From NCBI RefSeq assembly GCF_020524325.1, contig NZ_JAIVKY010000007.1:496001-560000 (forward strand): a stretch of 64,000 bases of DNA, given 5' to 3'. This DNA is from Sutcliffiella horikoshii (GTDB lineage: Bacteria; Bacillota; Bacilli; Bacillales; Bacillaceae_I). This document shows positions 16,830-25,658 of this stretch, piece after piece. A model generated the notes under the pieces. It ran no database searches. It saw nothing but the letters and a program-made list of their open reading frames with translations, and had not been told where the DNA came from. The position numbers and the translations under genes were made by a program. Within the stretch, counting starts at the first letter, position 1. Every line of letters begins with the position of its first letter.

Positions 16830-18362
16830 ATGACAACATACATGCTAGGCGTTGATATAGGAACAACAAGCACAAAGGCGGTTCTTTTCACGAAGGACGG
16901 AAAAGTAAAAAGCCAACATGCCGTGGAATATCCTTTGTACACTCCTGAAATGGGAGCGGCTGAACAGGATCCCGACGAAATACTCGAAGCGGTGGCTGTT
17001 TCAATTAGTGAAACTATTCTTAAAAGTGGCATCGATACCACAGACCTTTCCCATGTCAGCTTCAGTGCGGCGATGCACAGTCTGATTGCAGTGGATGAAG
17101 CAGGAATTCCCTTGACCAAAAGCATCACTTGGGCGGACCAGCGCAGTGAGAAGTGGGCTAAGAAAATAAAAAACGAATGGAATGGCCATGAGATTTACAT
17201 GAGAACTGGAACACCGATTCATCCGATGTCTCCTCTGGCTAAGTTAGTTTGGTTGCGAAGCGAACACCCTGCAATTTTTGAAAAAGCATCTAAATTCATC
17301 TCGATAAAAGAATATGTGTTTCATAAGCTATTTGGTGAGTACGTTGTGGACCACTCCATCGCTTCTGCAACAGGTTTGTTGAATCTGGAAAAATTAGATT
17401 GGGATGCTGGAGCACTTGGAGTTGCCGGTGTGACACCTGGCAAGTTGTCCCGCCTTGTGCCGACAACGGAAATCATTACAGGATTACAACCAGAATGGTC
17501 GGTGAAATTGGGACTGCCTGCTGATGTGAAATTTGTAATTGGTGCAAATGATGGTGTACTTTCCAACCTTGGAGTAAATGCTGTTCAGCCTGGCGTGGTC
17601 GCATTGACGATCGGAACAAGTGGGGCCATCCGTACCGTTGCGGATAAGCCGGTAACCGATCGGAAGGGCAGAACATTCTGTTATGCACTGACGGGGAATC
17701 ATTGGGTCATTGGCGGTCCAGTCAACAATGGCGGCATGATTATGCGCTGGCTTCGAGATGAATTTTGCCAAGCGGAAGTGGAAGAAGCGAAAGCACTTGG
17801 AGTCGATCCATATGATGTGATGACAGCAAAAATTGCACAAGTGAAACCAGGTGCAGAAGGTGTCTTGTTCCATCCGTACCTGACAGGTGAACGTGCACCA
17901 TTGTGGAACGGAAATGCACGCGGATCCTTTTATGGACTTGGCATCCACCATAAAAGAGAGCATATGATGCGTGCGGTATTAGAAGGAATCAATCTTAACC
18001 TGTATACAGTCTTGTTGGCGTTGGAAGAGATTATCGGGATTCCTGAAAAAATTCATGCCACTGGCGGATTTGCGAGATCAGAAGTTTGGTGCCAAATGCT
18101 TTCAAACATTTTCAATCAGGAAGTAAGCATCCCGGAAAGTGTGGAAAGTTCTTGTCTTGGTGCTGCAGTTCTTGGCTTGTATGCCTTAGGTGAAATTGAC
18201 TCGTTTGATGTAATGAATGAGATGGTAGGGACGACGAATGGGTATGTTCCGGACCAAGCGGAAGTGGAAGTGTATAAAGAGTTGACCCCGTTGTTCATCC
18301 GATTGAGCCGTTTGTATGAACAAGAATTTGATGCGGTGGTGGCGTTTCAGCAGAGGAAATGA
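16830..18362 (+). CDS. gntK: Gluconokinase (FGGY family)
   Basis: It phosphorylates gluconate to 6-phosphogluconate. The 510 residues show the N-terminal phosphate-binding motif GVDIGTTSTKAVLF (about 5-18) and the second-domain FGGY blocks TIGTSGAIR and GGFARSEVWCQMLSNIF (near 410). The position in the gluconate operon fixes the substrate within this broad sugar-kinase family. AAGGAGGACATCACC precedes the ATG. The spacer from gntP is 251 bases and contains repeat copy A and a hairpin, so its expression may differ from gntP. Confidence 0.93.
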   Translation: MTTYMLGVDIGTTSTKAVLFTKDGKVKSQHAVEYPLYTPEMGAAEQDPDEILEAVAVSISETILKSGIDTTDLSHVSFSAAMHSLIAVDEAGIPLTKSITWADQRSEKWAKKIKNEWNGHEIYMRTGTPIHPMSPLAKLVWLRSEHPAIFEKASKFISIKEYVFHKLFGEYVVDHSIASATGLLNLEKLDWDAGALGVAGVTPGKLSRLVPTTEIITGLQPEWSVKLGLPADVKFVIGANDGVLSNLGVNAVQPGVVALTIGTSGAIRTVADKPVTDRKGRTFCYALTGNHWVIGGPVNNGGMIMRWLRDEFCQAEVEEAKALGVDPYDVMTAKIAQVKPGAEGVLFHPYLTGERAPLWNGNARGSFYGLGIHHKREHMMRAVLEGINLNLYTVLLALEEIIGIPEKIHATGGFARSEVWCQMLSNIFNQEVSIPESVESSCLGAAVLGLYALGEIDSFDVMNEMVGTTNGYVPDQAEVEVYKELTPLFIRLSRLYEQEFDAVVAFQQRK

Positions 18363-18377
18363 TGGGAAGTTGACTTA

Positions 18378-18505
18378 ACGGTTGATTTCCGTTCCAGGCG
18401 CTTCGCTTGCCTGCGGGCGGTCCGGGAGCCTCCTCACAACGCTTCAGGGGTCTCCCCTGTCCCTTCCTCCCGCGGGCGTCTGCGCGCCTTCCACTGCAAC
18501 AACTG
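18378..18505 (-). repeat. Repeat element, copy B (inverted, degenerate)
   Basis: The reverse complement carries the family blocks (CTCCC, GAGGAGGCTCCCGGACCGCCC, GCGAAGCG). Its ends pair poorly (GTTG with CAAC only), so it looks decayed. It lies just behind gntK. Confidence 0.75.
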
Positions 18506-18581
18506 GAAATTGCATTAATTTGCTACTCAATTCTCTTTCTGTTAATTTTATATAAAAATAAAGAGATGGATAGATTCTAAA

Positions 18582-18709
18582 GCTGTTAATTGGAGCGAAA
18601 GGTGGAGACTCCGGCGGGAGGTAGCGGTAGCTTGAGACCCCACAGCGCAGCGAGGAGGCTCAAGCACACGCCCCGCGGAAAGCAAAGCCTGGCGCGGAAA
18701 TCAAAAGCG
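18582..18709 (+). repeat. Repeat element, copy C
   Basis: It has GCTGTTAATT and AATCAAAAGC ends with two mismatches and the same internal blocks (GACTCC, GAGACCCCACAG, GAGGAGGCTCAAGC, CGGAAAGC). It faces copy B about 80 bases away, and supplies the last codons and stop of the minus-strand gene beside it. Confidence 0.85.
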
Positions 18710-18929
18710 GCGTAAATGGAATACAAAAATAAAGAACGACATTCTCCCGGTCACCACCATAGCGAGATTGTCGTTCTTTTTTGTACAGCTGATTCAGTTT
18801 TTCTTTTTTCGTCTTGGTTGTTTTGGTTGTAAGGTTTGCAAGGGCATAGGTACCGCGGCCGTTTTCTGGATTGCGCTTGCCTTCGCGGACTTGCTTGTCA
18901 CGCAGCTTTTTTGCTTTACTTTTTGCCAA
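18660..18929 (-). CDS. Small basic conserved-looking protein with a repeat-derived C-terminus
   Basis: Reading from a TTG at 18929, preceded by AGGAGTGATC, gives 89 residues starting MAKSKAKKLRDKQVREGKRN. The first 55 are rich in Lys and Arg and look like a short cytosolic nucleic-acid-binding-type protein; I do not recognise a named family. The frame then reads through a terminator-like hairpin (18731-18783) and into repeat copy C, which encodes the final residues ISAPGFAFRGACA and the stop. The functional part is therefore probably the first 55 to 65 residues. Confidence 0.6.
   Translation of the reverse strand: MAKSKAKKLRDKQVREGKRNPENGRGTYALANLTTKTTKTKKEKLNQLYKKERQSRYGGDRENVVLYFCIPFTPLLISAPGFAFRGACA
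18731..18785. terminator. Bidirectional terminator-like hairpin
   Basis: GAACGACATTCTC pairs with GAGATTGTCGTTC with one mismatch, flanked by T-runs on both strands. It overlaps the 3' part of the small basic gene on the minus strand. Confidence 0.7.
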
Positions 18930-19030
18930 AATGATCACTCCTAACATATATTTACAAAGAGTATAACCGAGAATAGGAATAATGGAAATAGGTTTTCGTT
19001 GGATTGCTATATTTTTCTCGCGCTGATTTC

Positions 19031-19039
19031 TGTTATAAT
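19031..19039 (+). promoter_or_regulatory. Extended -10 promoter of prfC
   Basis: TGTTATAAT gives a perfect TATAAT with TGn extension about 41 bases before the GTG start. No good -35 is visible. Confidence 0.5.
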
Positions 19040-19079
19040 AGCACTATTGTGTAATTTTTGAGAGGTAGGTACGGAAACT

Positions 19080-20657
19080 GTGAAAAATGAACTATTAAAT
19101 AAAGAGATAGACCGCCGCAGAACCTTTGCGATTATATCCCACCCGGATGCCGGGAAAACGACATTGACGGAGAAGCTTCTTTTATTCGGTAACGTTATTC
19201 GTTCAGCAGGTACGGTAAAAGGGAAGAAGTCCGGAAAATTTGCAACATCTGACTGGATGGAGATTGAAAAGAAACGTGGAATTTCCGTAACATCAAGTGT
19301 TATGAGCTTTGAATACATGGATAAGCATATTAATATTCTTGATACACCAGGACACGAAGACTTCAGTGAAGATACGTATCGTACGTTAACTGCCGTAGAC
19401 AGTGCCGTGATGATCATCGACTGTACAAAAGGTGTCGAGCCACAGACGATTAAGCTTTTCAAGGTTTGTCGTATGCGTGGTATTCCGATCTTTACGTTCA
19501 TCAACAAATTGGACCGTGAAGGTAAAGAGCCACTTGCGCTATTGGAAGAGATTGAAGAAGTGCTTGGCATTGAATCTTATGCGATGAACTGGCCGGTTGG
19601 AATGGGGAAACGCTTCTTGGGTGTTTACGACCGTTACAATGAAGTGTTCATCCGTTATCAAGGAAAAGATGAAGAGGATCGCATTCCATTCAAGGAACTG
19701 GATGCTGTGGAGGAAATCTCTACTCACCCGACTTTTATTCAAGCAAAAGAAGACTTTGAACTGTTGGAAGAAGCCGGGAATGACTTTGATATCAATAAAG
19801 TGAAGAATGGTTTGCAGACACCGGTATTCTTCGGAAGTGCCATCTCCAATTTTGGTGTGGAAATGTTCTTCCGTACGTTCTTGGATCTTGCAAGTGAGCC
19901 ACAACCGCGTCAGACAGAAGAGGGGAAAGTAGAGCCGAAATCTACAGAGTTCTCGGGCTTTATTTTCAAAATCCAGGCGAACATGAACCCTGCTCACCGT
20001 GACCGTCTTGCATTCTTGCGCATTTGTTCCGGTGTGTTTGAGCGTGGAATGACGGTACAGGTAAGCAGAACAGGTAAATCGATTAAATTGACCCAGTCTC
20101 AGCAATTCCTAGCGTCTGACCGTGAGACGGTAGATCACGCATATCCTGGTGATATCATCGGAATCTATGATCCAGGTGTGTATCAGATTGGCGACTCTCT
20201 GTTCAGCGGTGGCAGTCAAAAGGTTGAGTTTGATGAGATCCCGACGTTTGCTCCTGAGCTTTTCGTAAAAGTAGAAGCGAAAAATGTCATGAAAGGGAAG
20301 CAGTTCGGAAAAGGTATCACCCAGCTTGTGCAAGAGGGTGCCATCCAGTTGTTCCGTCAATACGGTACAGAAGCCTACATTCTTGGTGCGGTTGGTCAGC
20401 TTCAATTGGACGTATTCGAGTACCGCATGAAAGGCGAGTACAACGTGGAAGTCGTCTACAATATGATTGGCTCGAAAATTCCTCGTTGGTTGGAAAGCCA
20501 AGACGTGGATACTTCATTGTTTGATTCCCGTAACATCCTGGTGAAAGACCGCAACGACCAGTATGTTGCCTTGTTTGATAACGACTTCTCGTTAAGGTGG
20601 TTCCAAGATAAAAATCCGAAAGTCGGCCTGATTGATATTATGGCGGAAGAGGATTAA
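19080..20657 (+). CDS. prfC: Peptide chain release factor 3
   Basis: RF3 is a translational GTPase that removes RF1 or RF2 from the ribosome after termination. The 525 residues show G1 SHPDAGKTT, switch I and II ([25 protein letters not shown]), G4 NKLDRE, and the RF3 C-terminal domains ending in [19 protein letters not shown]. The start is the GTG at 19080 with GAGAGGTAGGT upstream. To my knowledge B. subtilis lacks prfC, so this is a real content difference. It is a single-gene unit with its own promoter and terminator. Confidence 0.95.
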   Translation: MKNELLNKEIDRRRTFAIISHPDAGKTTLTEKLLLFGNVIRSAGTVKGKKSGKFATSDWMEIEKKRGISVTSSVMSFEYMDKHINILDTPGHEDFSEDTYRTLTAVDSAVMIIDCTKGVEPQTIKLFKVCRMRGIPIFTFINKLDREGKEPLALLEEIEEVLGIESYAMNWPVGMGKRFLGVYDRYNEVFIRYQGKDEEDRIPFKELDAVEEISTHPTFIQAKEDFELLEEAGNDFDINKVKNGLQTPVFFGSAISNFGVEMFFRTFLDLASEPQPRQTEEGKVEPKSTEFSGFIFKIQANMNPAHRDRLAFLRICSGVFERGMTVQVSRTGKSIKLTQSQQFLASDRETVDHAYPGDIIGIYDPGVYQIGDSLFSGGSQKVEFDEIPTFAPELFVKVEAKNVMKGKQFGKGITQLVQEGAIQLFRQYGTEAYILGAVGQLQLDVFEYRMKGEYNVEVVYNMIGSKIPRWLESQDVDTSLFDSRNILVKDRNDQYVALFDNDFSLRWFQDKNPKVGLIDIMAEED

Positions 20658-20678
20658 GTTTTAATATATGTAGCTCAG

Positions 20679-20714
20679 AATACCCTTTCAAGCAGGGTGT
20701 TTTGGGCTTTTTTG
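20679..20714 (+). terminator. Terminator of prfC
   Basis: AATACCCT pairs with AGGGTGTT (one G-T), followed by a T-run after TTGGGC. Confidence 0.65.
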
Positions 20715-20718
20715 TTGG

Positions 20719-20867
20719 ATGAAGACACTTTCAAGGGAGTTTTCTTGTTGAAAATGTCTTCATAAGTGTGATGAAGACAATCCCGCGGAAGTTTTTGGGA
20801 TGAGAGTGTCTTCATGAGCTGGATGAAGACAATTTTAAGTAATTTTTCGGGTTGAGAATGTCTTCAT
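20719..20867. repeat. Three tandem ATGAAGAC...GTCTTCAT hairpin units (cluster 2)
   Basis: Three units directly follow the prfC terminator with the same ATGAAGACA and TGTCTTCAT arms as cluster 1. The middles differ from cluster 1. The rest of the 20658-20973 gap has no gene. Confidence 0.83.
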
Positions 20868-20973
20868 CAATCGACTAGTTAATTAAATGGCTACAAATAA
20901 TAAGCAACCCTAAAAAAGTTTGGTTCACCAGCCGATATAATAACCAAAAGAACGGGTTTAGGGGGCAGTTTTT

Positions 20974-21396
20974 ATGGGGGAGCAAAATGATAAGTTAATG
21001 TGGCTAGGCTTATATAGAACAAGGCACTTTGTAGTTGGTGGGATGACCATTTTACAAGTGAACGGGCGTGAAGTGACGACGGGCAGTACGAAAGTGTACA
21101 TGGAAGAGCTTAATATGGAAAAATTGCGTTTTATCAGCCGGGTGGAGATTCCGGAAAATAGTAATGTGTTGTTAGGGTTGAAGTTCATGGTTGCCAATCA
21201 ATTGCTAGAGTTTAAAGCCAATATCCTTGGCGTTCAGGCAAATGTAAAAAAGAGAAGATATACATACTTGGTAGAGTTTTTAATAGAAAATGATAAAGAC
21301 AGACAGTCACTCCTTACATTTGTAAATAAAATTCAGTTGGCGAATAAACAGAAGAAGTTGAGAAGTGTGACAGAGATAGCTGTGGAAGTGGAATAA
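20974..21396 (+). CDS. Small protein, possible PilZ-type domain
   Basis: A 140-residue soluble protein with a beta-rich pattern. TYLVEFLIENDKDRQSLLTFVNKIQL near the end resembles the last strand and helix of PilZ-type c-di-GMP-binding domains. I do not see the clear RxxxR and D/NxSxxG ligand motifs, so c-di-GMP binding is doubtful. AGGGGG lies before the ATG. It stands alone between the prfC repeats and a terminator. The domain call is tentative. Confidence 0.5.
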   Translation: MGEQNDKLMWLGLYRTRHFVVGGMTILQVNGREVTTGSTKVYMEELNMEKLRFISRVEIPENSNVLLGLKFMVANQLLEFKANILGVQANVKKRRYTYLVEFLIENDKDRQSLLTFVNKIQLANKQKKLRSVTEIAVEVE

Positions 21397-21410
21397 TTAT
21401 TGTAGCAGAA

Positions 21411-21436
21411 GCCACCAGATAGGTGGTTTTTCTTTT
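21411..21436 (+). terminator. Terminator before the ECF sigma operon
   Basis: GCCACC pairs with GGTGGT around a short loop, followed by TTTTCTTTT. Confidence 0.7.
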
Positions 21437-21453
21437 GAATTTTATAGAAAAAA

Positions 21454-21480
21454 TGAAACCTATTATTCTTATAAAACGTC
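21454..21480 (+). promoter_or_regulatory. ECF-type promoter of the sigma/anti-sigma operon (probable autoregulation)
   Basis: TGAAAC (21454-21459) and CGTC (21477-21480) are 17 bases apart, matching the -35/-10 of Bacillus ECF sigma factors (SigM/SigW/SigX class). The start codon follows 30 bases later. Confidence 0.65.
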
Positions 21481-21510
21481 AAACAGAAAAAACAAGAAGG
21501 AGGTGGCAGA

Positions 21511-22074
21511 TTGGCAAGGGAGAATGATTTGTCGGAGGAAAAACGGGAGGAAATGGTTGTGTGGGCTATGGATCACTATGGCGAAGAGATTAAACGATTA
21601 ATCTACACATATGTGAGAAATTATGCAGTGGTTGACGACTTATCCCAGGAAGTGTTTGTGAAAGTTTATAAGAATTTACATCTTTTCCGAGGGGATAGTG
21701 AGTTGAAAACGTGGATTTATAGAATCGCCATTAATACCTCAAAGGATTATTTGAGAAGTTTTAAACATAAAGTCATGGAGTTGGTCCAGCCGTTTTTGGC
21801 AGGCGGTGAACTGACGGATGAGAAGGTTTTAATTTCAGAGGAAAGGCAAGAGCTTGCTGCTGTGGTAATGAGTTTGCCACTGAAATATAGGGAAGTTCTT
21901 ATTCTACATTATTATAGAGACTTTTCGGTGGAAGAGATTTCAGAACTTTTGGAAGTAAACAAGAATACTGTAAAGACGAGGCTCAAACGTGGAAGAGACA
22001 AGGTAAGAGTATACATAATGGAAGGAGGCGATGAACATGAGCAAGAACCCTCGACTAGAAAGCGATCACTTTAA
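21511..22074 (+). CDS. ECF RNA polymerase sigma factor
   Basis: A 187-residue sigma-70 family protein with region 2 (about 20-90: DDLSQEVFVKVYKNLHLFRG, ELKTWIYRIAINTSKDYLR) and region 4 (about 115-170: LPLKYREVLILHYYRDFSVEEISELLEVNKNTVKTRLKRGR). There is no region 1 or 3, as usual for ECF factors. It starts at TTG behind a very strong AGAAGGAGGTGG. The anti-sigma gene begins inside its last 40 bases. The promoter carries an ECF signature, so it likely activates itself. I cannot assign it to a named B. subtilis factor. Confidence 0.92.
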   Translation: MARENDLSEEKREEMVVWAMDHYGEEIKRLIYTYVRNYAVVDDLSQEVFVKVYKNLHLFRGDSELKTWIYRIAINTSKDYLRSFKHKVMELVQPFLAGGELTDEKVLISEERQELAAVVMSLPLKYREVLILHYYRDFSVEEISELLEVNKNTVKTRLKRGRDKVRVYIMEGGDEHEQEPSTRKRSL

Positions 22075-22621
22075 ACAGGAAATGGACCATTTCATTTCGT
22101 CAAATTCATTATTTACTAGTGTAGACCGGGAACGAGTGTTGGAGAGAATTAAGGGGGCGAAAAAGAGAAAACACTGGTGGGGACATCCAAGGATTGTGTT
22201 GAGTGTGCTGCTCTTGTTCATTATTTCCGGTACACTTTATGGGGTTATGCAAACAACAACAGACAGGGAGACCATCTCTGCGGAATTTGTTTCGAGTAAT
22301 TTATCTACAGGAATGAGCAAGCAGGAGGTCCGCAACATACTTGGAACCAATTATGTAGAGGTTGAACAGTCGATGGACAGTGGCCCCGTCTTTACTTTAA
22401 ATCGGTACGATTTTCCAGTAGAGGAAGGCTACGTTTTTGAATCCCCAATGGATGACTTGGATATAGAAGGTGTACAAAGTGAAAAGATGGGAATGCAAGT
22501 TATGGTTCACTACGATGGTGAATTATTAAAAGGTTATTCTATAATTTTTAAAGAGGAAAATGGAAAAACAGTGATACACAGGTTTTTTGGTGATGAAATT
22601 CAGGTGGTACCAGTAGATTGA
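22037..22621 (+). CDS. Membrane anti-sigma-type protein with a BamE/SmpA-like outer domain
   Basis: A 194-residue protein with a cytoplasmic N-terminal part (1-50), one membrane helix (about 51-70) and an extracellular domain. This is the topology of an ECF anti-sigma factor, and it sits in the right place, overlapping the sigma gene. The outer domain contains STGMSKQEVRNILGTNYVEV (about 90-109), the helix typical of BamE/SmpA-like modules. I chose the ATG at 22037, eight bases behind AGGAGG; 22031 is also possible. No zinc-binding HxxxCxxC motif is seen. Confidence 0.7.
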   Translation: MSKNPRLESDHFKQEMDHFISSNSLFTSVDRERVLERIKGAKKRKHWWGHPRIVLSVLLLFIISGTLYGVMQTTTDRETISAEFVSSNLSTGMSKQEVRNILGTNYVEVEQSMDSGPVFTLNRYDFPVEEGYVFESPMDDLDIEGVQSEKMGMQVMVHYDGELLKGYSIIFKEENGKTVIHRFFGDEIQVVPVD

Positions 22622-22647
22622 TTCTTCTTATATAGAAGCAGAAAAAC

Positions 22648-22656
22648 TGCTATACT
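22648..22656 (+). promoter_or_regulatory. Extended -10 promoter before csbA
   Basis: TGCTATACT is a TGn-TATACT element 45 bases before the csbA start. A sigma-B promoter, known for csbA in B. subtilis, is not evident here. Confidence 0.4.
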
Positions 22657-22700
22657 AACAATAGAAGATTTTCGGATGAGATAGAAAAGAGGTTTTCAGA

Positions 22701-22925
22701 TTGTTGGTAAAGCTGGGTTTAGCATTGATTATTCCTGCGTTGCTCGTGGTTCTTTTTACAAGAGTGACCTATAACCTATACGTGGGTACAGGTTTGGCAG
22801 TTGCGCTCATTTTAGTTTCCATTTTTAAAGGTCACGGAAATGAATGGTATGTTATTTTAGTAGATGTCCTTTCTTTAGTGATTGGATTTTTGTATGCAAA
22901 GCGCATGGTAGGGAAATTTAAATAG
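22701..22925 (+). CDS. csbA: Small membrane protein CsbA
   Basis: A 74-residue protein with two or three hydrophobic helices. PALLVVLFTRVTYNLYVGTGLAVALILVSI and the position just upstream of uvrBA match CsbA (DUF2198) of B. subtilis, a general-stress membrane protein of unknown function. The start is a TTG doublet at 22701/22704 behind a weak AGAGG. A convergent lipoprotein gene now separates it from uvrB. Confidence 0.8.
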   Translation: MLVKLGLALIIPALLVVLFTRVTYNLYVGTGLAVALILVSIFKGHGNEWYVILVDVLSLVIGFLYAKRMVGKFK

Positions 22926-22929
22926 ACAA

Positions 22930-22974
22930 AGAGGGAGCAACTTTCCGGTTTACGGAAGGTCTGCTCCCTCTTTT
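22930..22974. terminator. Bidirectional terminator between csbA and the lipoprotein gene
   Basis: AGAGGGAGCA pairs with TGCTCCCTCT, and CTTTCCG with CGGAAGG inside it. The stop codon of the minus-strand gene lies within the stem. Confidence 0.85.
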
Positions 22975-23456
22975 GCTTGTTGTGCTGCTTGTTGGTAGGC
23001 GGTCAATGCTTCTTGTTCTTCAGTGGTCGTCGACTCCAGTCTGGCGGGTCTCACTACCCAAAGAGGATCTTTTCCGAAGGTTTCCCCATAGCCTGTTAGT
23101 ACGCCTTCAAATGTCAAAACATCTCCAACTTCCGGTGTAGGATTCAATTCTTCTACAAAAGTAACAAGGATAGCTGGAAGGAGTAGCTCCTGTAGCTCAT
23201 ATGTGGAATTGTTTTCTACACGCGTCACCGTGGCAGTCCATCTAATAGATTTGTCCTTATTTGCCTTGATAAAATCATGCACATACTCTCCATCCACTTC
23301 ACTGTAAGTTAGTTCCTCCTCGGGAGTTTCCAATGCACGTTCATCTATATATGGGATGTCCAGCGTTTCTTCAGGAATATCGTTGAACGAACAGCCGGTC
23401 GTTAGCATAATCAGCCAAGCAAAGCAGAACATCTTACTGTAAAAAAACTTTTTCAT
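22950..23456 (-). CDS. Putative lipoprotein with OB-fold-like domain
   Basis: About 168 residues. The N-terminus MKKFFYSKMFCFAWLIMLTT is a lipoprotein signal followed by Gly-Cys, with lipidation expected at Cys22. The mature part has the pattern of an OB-fold-like domain (RWTATVTRVENN ... VGDVLTFEGVLTGYG ... LWVVRPARLE). GGGGAGATTT precedes the ATGATG start. I do not recognise the family or function. It is convergent with csbA and divergent from uvrB. Confidence 0.65.
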   Translation of the reverse strand: MKKFFYSKMFCFAWLIMLTTGCSFNDIPEETLDIPYIDERALETPEEELTYSEVDGEYVHDFIKANKDKSIRWTATVTRVENNSTYELQELLLPAILVTFVEELNPTPEVGDVLTFEGVLTGYGETFGKDPLWVVRPARLESTTTEEQEALTAYQQAAQQAKEGADLP

Positions 23457-23579
23457 CATAAATCTCCCCAAAACTAGTTTCCGATTCCAAATACATGATA
23501 ATGATAAGAATATAGAAAACACTCTTAAAACGCAACAGACTCGGGTATAGAGTAAAAAAGCCTTTTTTTATATAAAAAG

Positions 23580-23629
23580 CGAATATCAGTTCGTATTTTT
23601 GTTGTTTTGGGTAGGTATTGTGGTAGAAT
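23580..23629 (+). promoter_or_regulatory. LexA (SOS) box and promoter of uvrBA
   Basis: CGAATATCAGTTCG (23580-23593) matches the Bacillus LexA box CGAAC-N4-GTTCG with one mismatch. A candidate promoter, TTGTTT (23602-23607) and TAGAAT (23624-23629), 16 bases apart, follows directly. uvrBA is a known SOS operon in B. subtilis. Confidence 0.75.
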
Positions 23630-23671
23630 ATTGGTAGAGGTTAGATGAACGGAAATGGAGGCTTTTTGTGG

Positions 23672-25651
23672 ATGGAACAGTTTGAGTTAGTTTCTGGATA
23701 TAAGCCGGATGGAGATCAGCCGACCGCAATCGCGGAGATTGTGGAAGGTCTCAAAAACGGGAAAAAACATCAGACACTGCTTGGTGCAACAGGAACGGGG
23801 AAGACGTTTACTGTCTCCAATGTGATTCAGGCAGTAAACAAACCGACATTAATTATCGCCCACAACAAAACGTTGGCTGGGCAATTATATAGTGAATTCA
23901 AAGAGTTTTTCCCTAACAACGCAGTTGAATACTTTGTTAGTTATTATGATTACTATCAACCGGAAGCGTATGTACCTTCCACCGATACGTTTATAGAAAA
24001 AGACGCAAGCATCAATGATGAAATTGATAAACTTCGCCACTCGGCTACGGCTTCCCTTTTTGAGCGGAACGACGTTATCATCATCGCCAGTGTGTCATGT
24101 ATCTATGGCTTGGGGTCACCGGAAGAATACCGTGACCTTGTCGTCAGCTTAAGAACAGGAATGGAAAAAGAACGGAATGTCCTGCTGCGTGACTTAGTAG
24201 ATATCCAATACAGTAGAAATGACATTGACTTCAAGCGCGGAACATTCCGGGTTCGTGGTGATGTAGTGGAGATTTTCCCTGCATCCCGTGACGAACACTG
24301 CATTCGTGTGGAATTTTTCGGCGACGAAATTGACCGCATACGAGAAGTGGATGCACTAACAGGGGAGATTCTCGGAGACCGTAACCATGTTTCCATTTTC
24401 CCGGCTTCCCACTTCGTAACCAGAGAAGAGAAAATGAAAAAAGCCATCGTCAATATTCAGGCAGAGCTAGAAGAGAGGCTTGAAGAACTTCGCGAAGCAG
24501 GCAAACTGTTAGAAGCACAGCGATTAGAACAGCGAACTCGTTATGATTTGGAAATGATGGCGGAAATGGGCTTTTGTTCTGGAATTGAGAATTACTCCCG
24601 GCACCTGACCCTTCGTCCAGCTGGCTCGACCCCTTACACACTAATGGACTTCTTCCCGGAAGATTTTCTATTGGTGATTGACGAGTCCCACGTTACGCTT
24701 CCTCAAATCCGTGGGATGTTCAATGGGGACCAGGCAAGAAAACAAGTCCTCGTGGACCATGGTTTCCGACTGCCGTCAGCGAAGGACAATCGTCCACTCA
24801 GGTTCGAGGAGTTTGAAAAGAAAACAGCCCAGCTTGTCTATGTTTCTGCAACACCAGGACCATACGAGCTTGAGCATACACCCAAAATGGTAGAACAAAT
24901 TATCCGACCGACCGGGTTGCTTGATCCGATTATTGAAGTTCGTCCAATAAAAGGACAAATTGATGACTTAATCGGTGAAATTCATCAGCGAGTGGAAAAG
25001 GATGAAAGGGTCCTTGTCACTACCTTGACGAAGAAGATGTCCGAGGATCTTACAGCTTACTTAAAAGAGCTAGGTATTAAAGTTGCGTACCTGCATTCTG
25101 AAATCAAGACGCTTGAGCGGATTGAGATTATAAGAGAACTGAGAATGGGTAAACATGATGTCTTGATTGGAATCAACCTTTTGAGAGAAGGTCTAGACAT
25201 TCCAGAAGTATCACTTGTCACCATTCTCGATGCAGACAAGGAAGGGTTCCTGCGTTCTGAACGTTCCTTGATTCAAACCATCGGACGTGCTGCTCGTAAC
25301 TCTAACGGTAAAGTCATCATGTATGCCGATAAAATAACAAAATCGATGGATATTGCGATCAATGAAACAAAGCGTCGCCGTGAAATCCAAGAGGCATATA
25401 ACTTGGAGCATGGCATCACACCGACAACCATCAAGAAAAAAGTTCCAGAACTTATCCGTGCGACTTTCGTAGCCGAGGAAGATGGCAATTACGAAGGCAA
25501 AGCACCGACACTCAGACCGAAGAACAAGAAAGAAAGAGAAAAGCTCATAGAAAGCATGGAGCAGGAAATGAAAGATGCGGCAAAAGCGCTCGATTTCGAA
25601 CGTGCAGCCGAGCTTCGTGACCTCATCTTGGAGCTCAAAGCGGAAGGATGA
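23672..25651 (+). CDS. uvrB: Excinuclease ABC subunit B
   Basis: UvrB is the damage-verification helicase of nucleotide excision repair, loaded by UvrA and then binding UvrC. Walker A GATGTGKT is at 38-45, the beta-hairpin [10 protein letters not shown] near 92-101, the DESH helicase box near 333, and a C-terminal UVR motif ([20 protein letters not shown]) near 630. I chose the ATG at 23672, giving 659 residues that start [17 protein letters not shown] as in the family. uvrA follows 7 bases later. Confidence 0.97.
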   Translation: MEQFELVSGYKPDGDQPTAIAEIVEGLKNGKKHQTLLGATGTGKTFTVSNVIQAVNKPTLIIAHNKTLAGQLYSEFKEFFPNNAVEYFVSYYDYYQPEAYVPSTDTFIEKDASINDEIDKLRHSATASLFERNDVIIIASVSCIYGLGSPEEYRDLVVSLRTGMEKERNVLLRDLVDIQYSRNDIDFKRGTFRVRGDVVEIFPASRDEHCIRVEFFGDEIDRIREVDALTGEILGDRNHVSIFPASHFVTREEKMKKAIVNIQAELEERLEELREAGKLLEAQRLEQRTRYDLEMMAEMGFCSGIENYSRHLTLRPAGSTPYTLMDFFPEDFLLVIDESHVTLPQIRGMFNGDQARKQVLVDHGFRLPSAKDNRPLRFEEFEKKTAQLVYVSATPGPYELEHTPKMVEQIIRPTGLLDPIIEVRPIKGQIDDLIGEIHQRVEKDERVLVTTLTKKMSEDLTAYLKELGIKVAYLHSEIKTLERIEIIRELRMGKHDVLIGINLLREGLDIPEVSLVTILDADKEGFLRSERSLIQTIGRAARNSNGKVIMYADKITKSMDIAINETKRRREIQEAYNLEHGITPTTIKKKVPELIRATFVAEEDGNYEGKAPTLRPKNKKEREKLIESMEQEMKDAAKALDFERAAELRDLILELKAEG

Positions 25652-25658
25652 CATAAGG

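Noticed and set aside
19007-20501. Long minus-strand frames opposite prfC (187, 188 and 130 codons)
   Set aside because: They are antisense shadows of a highly conserved gene and lack ribosome binding sites and sensible protein composition.
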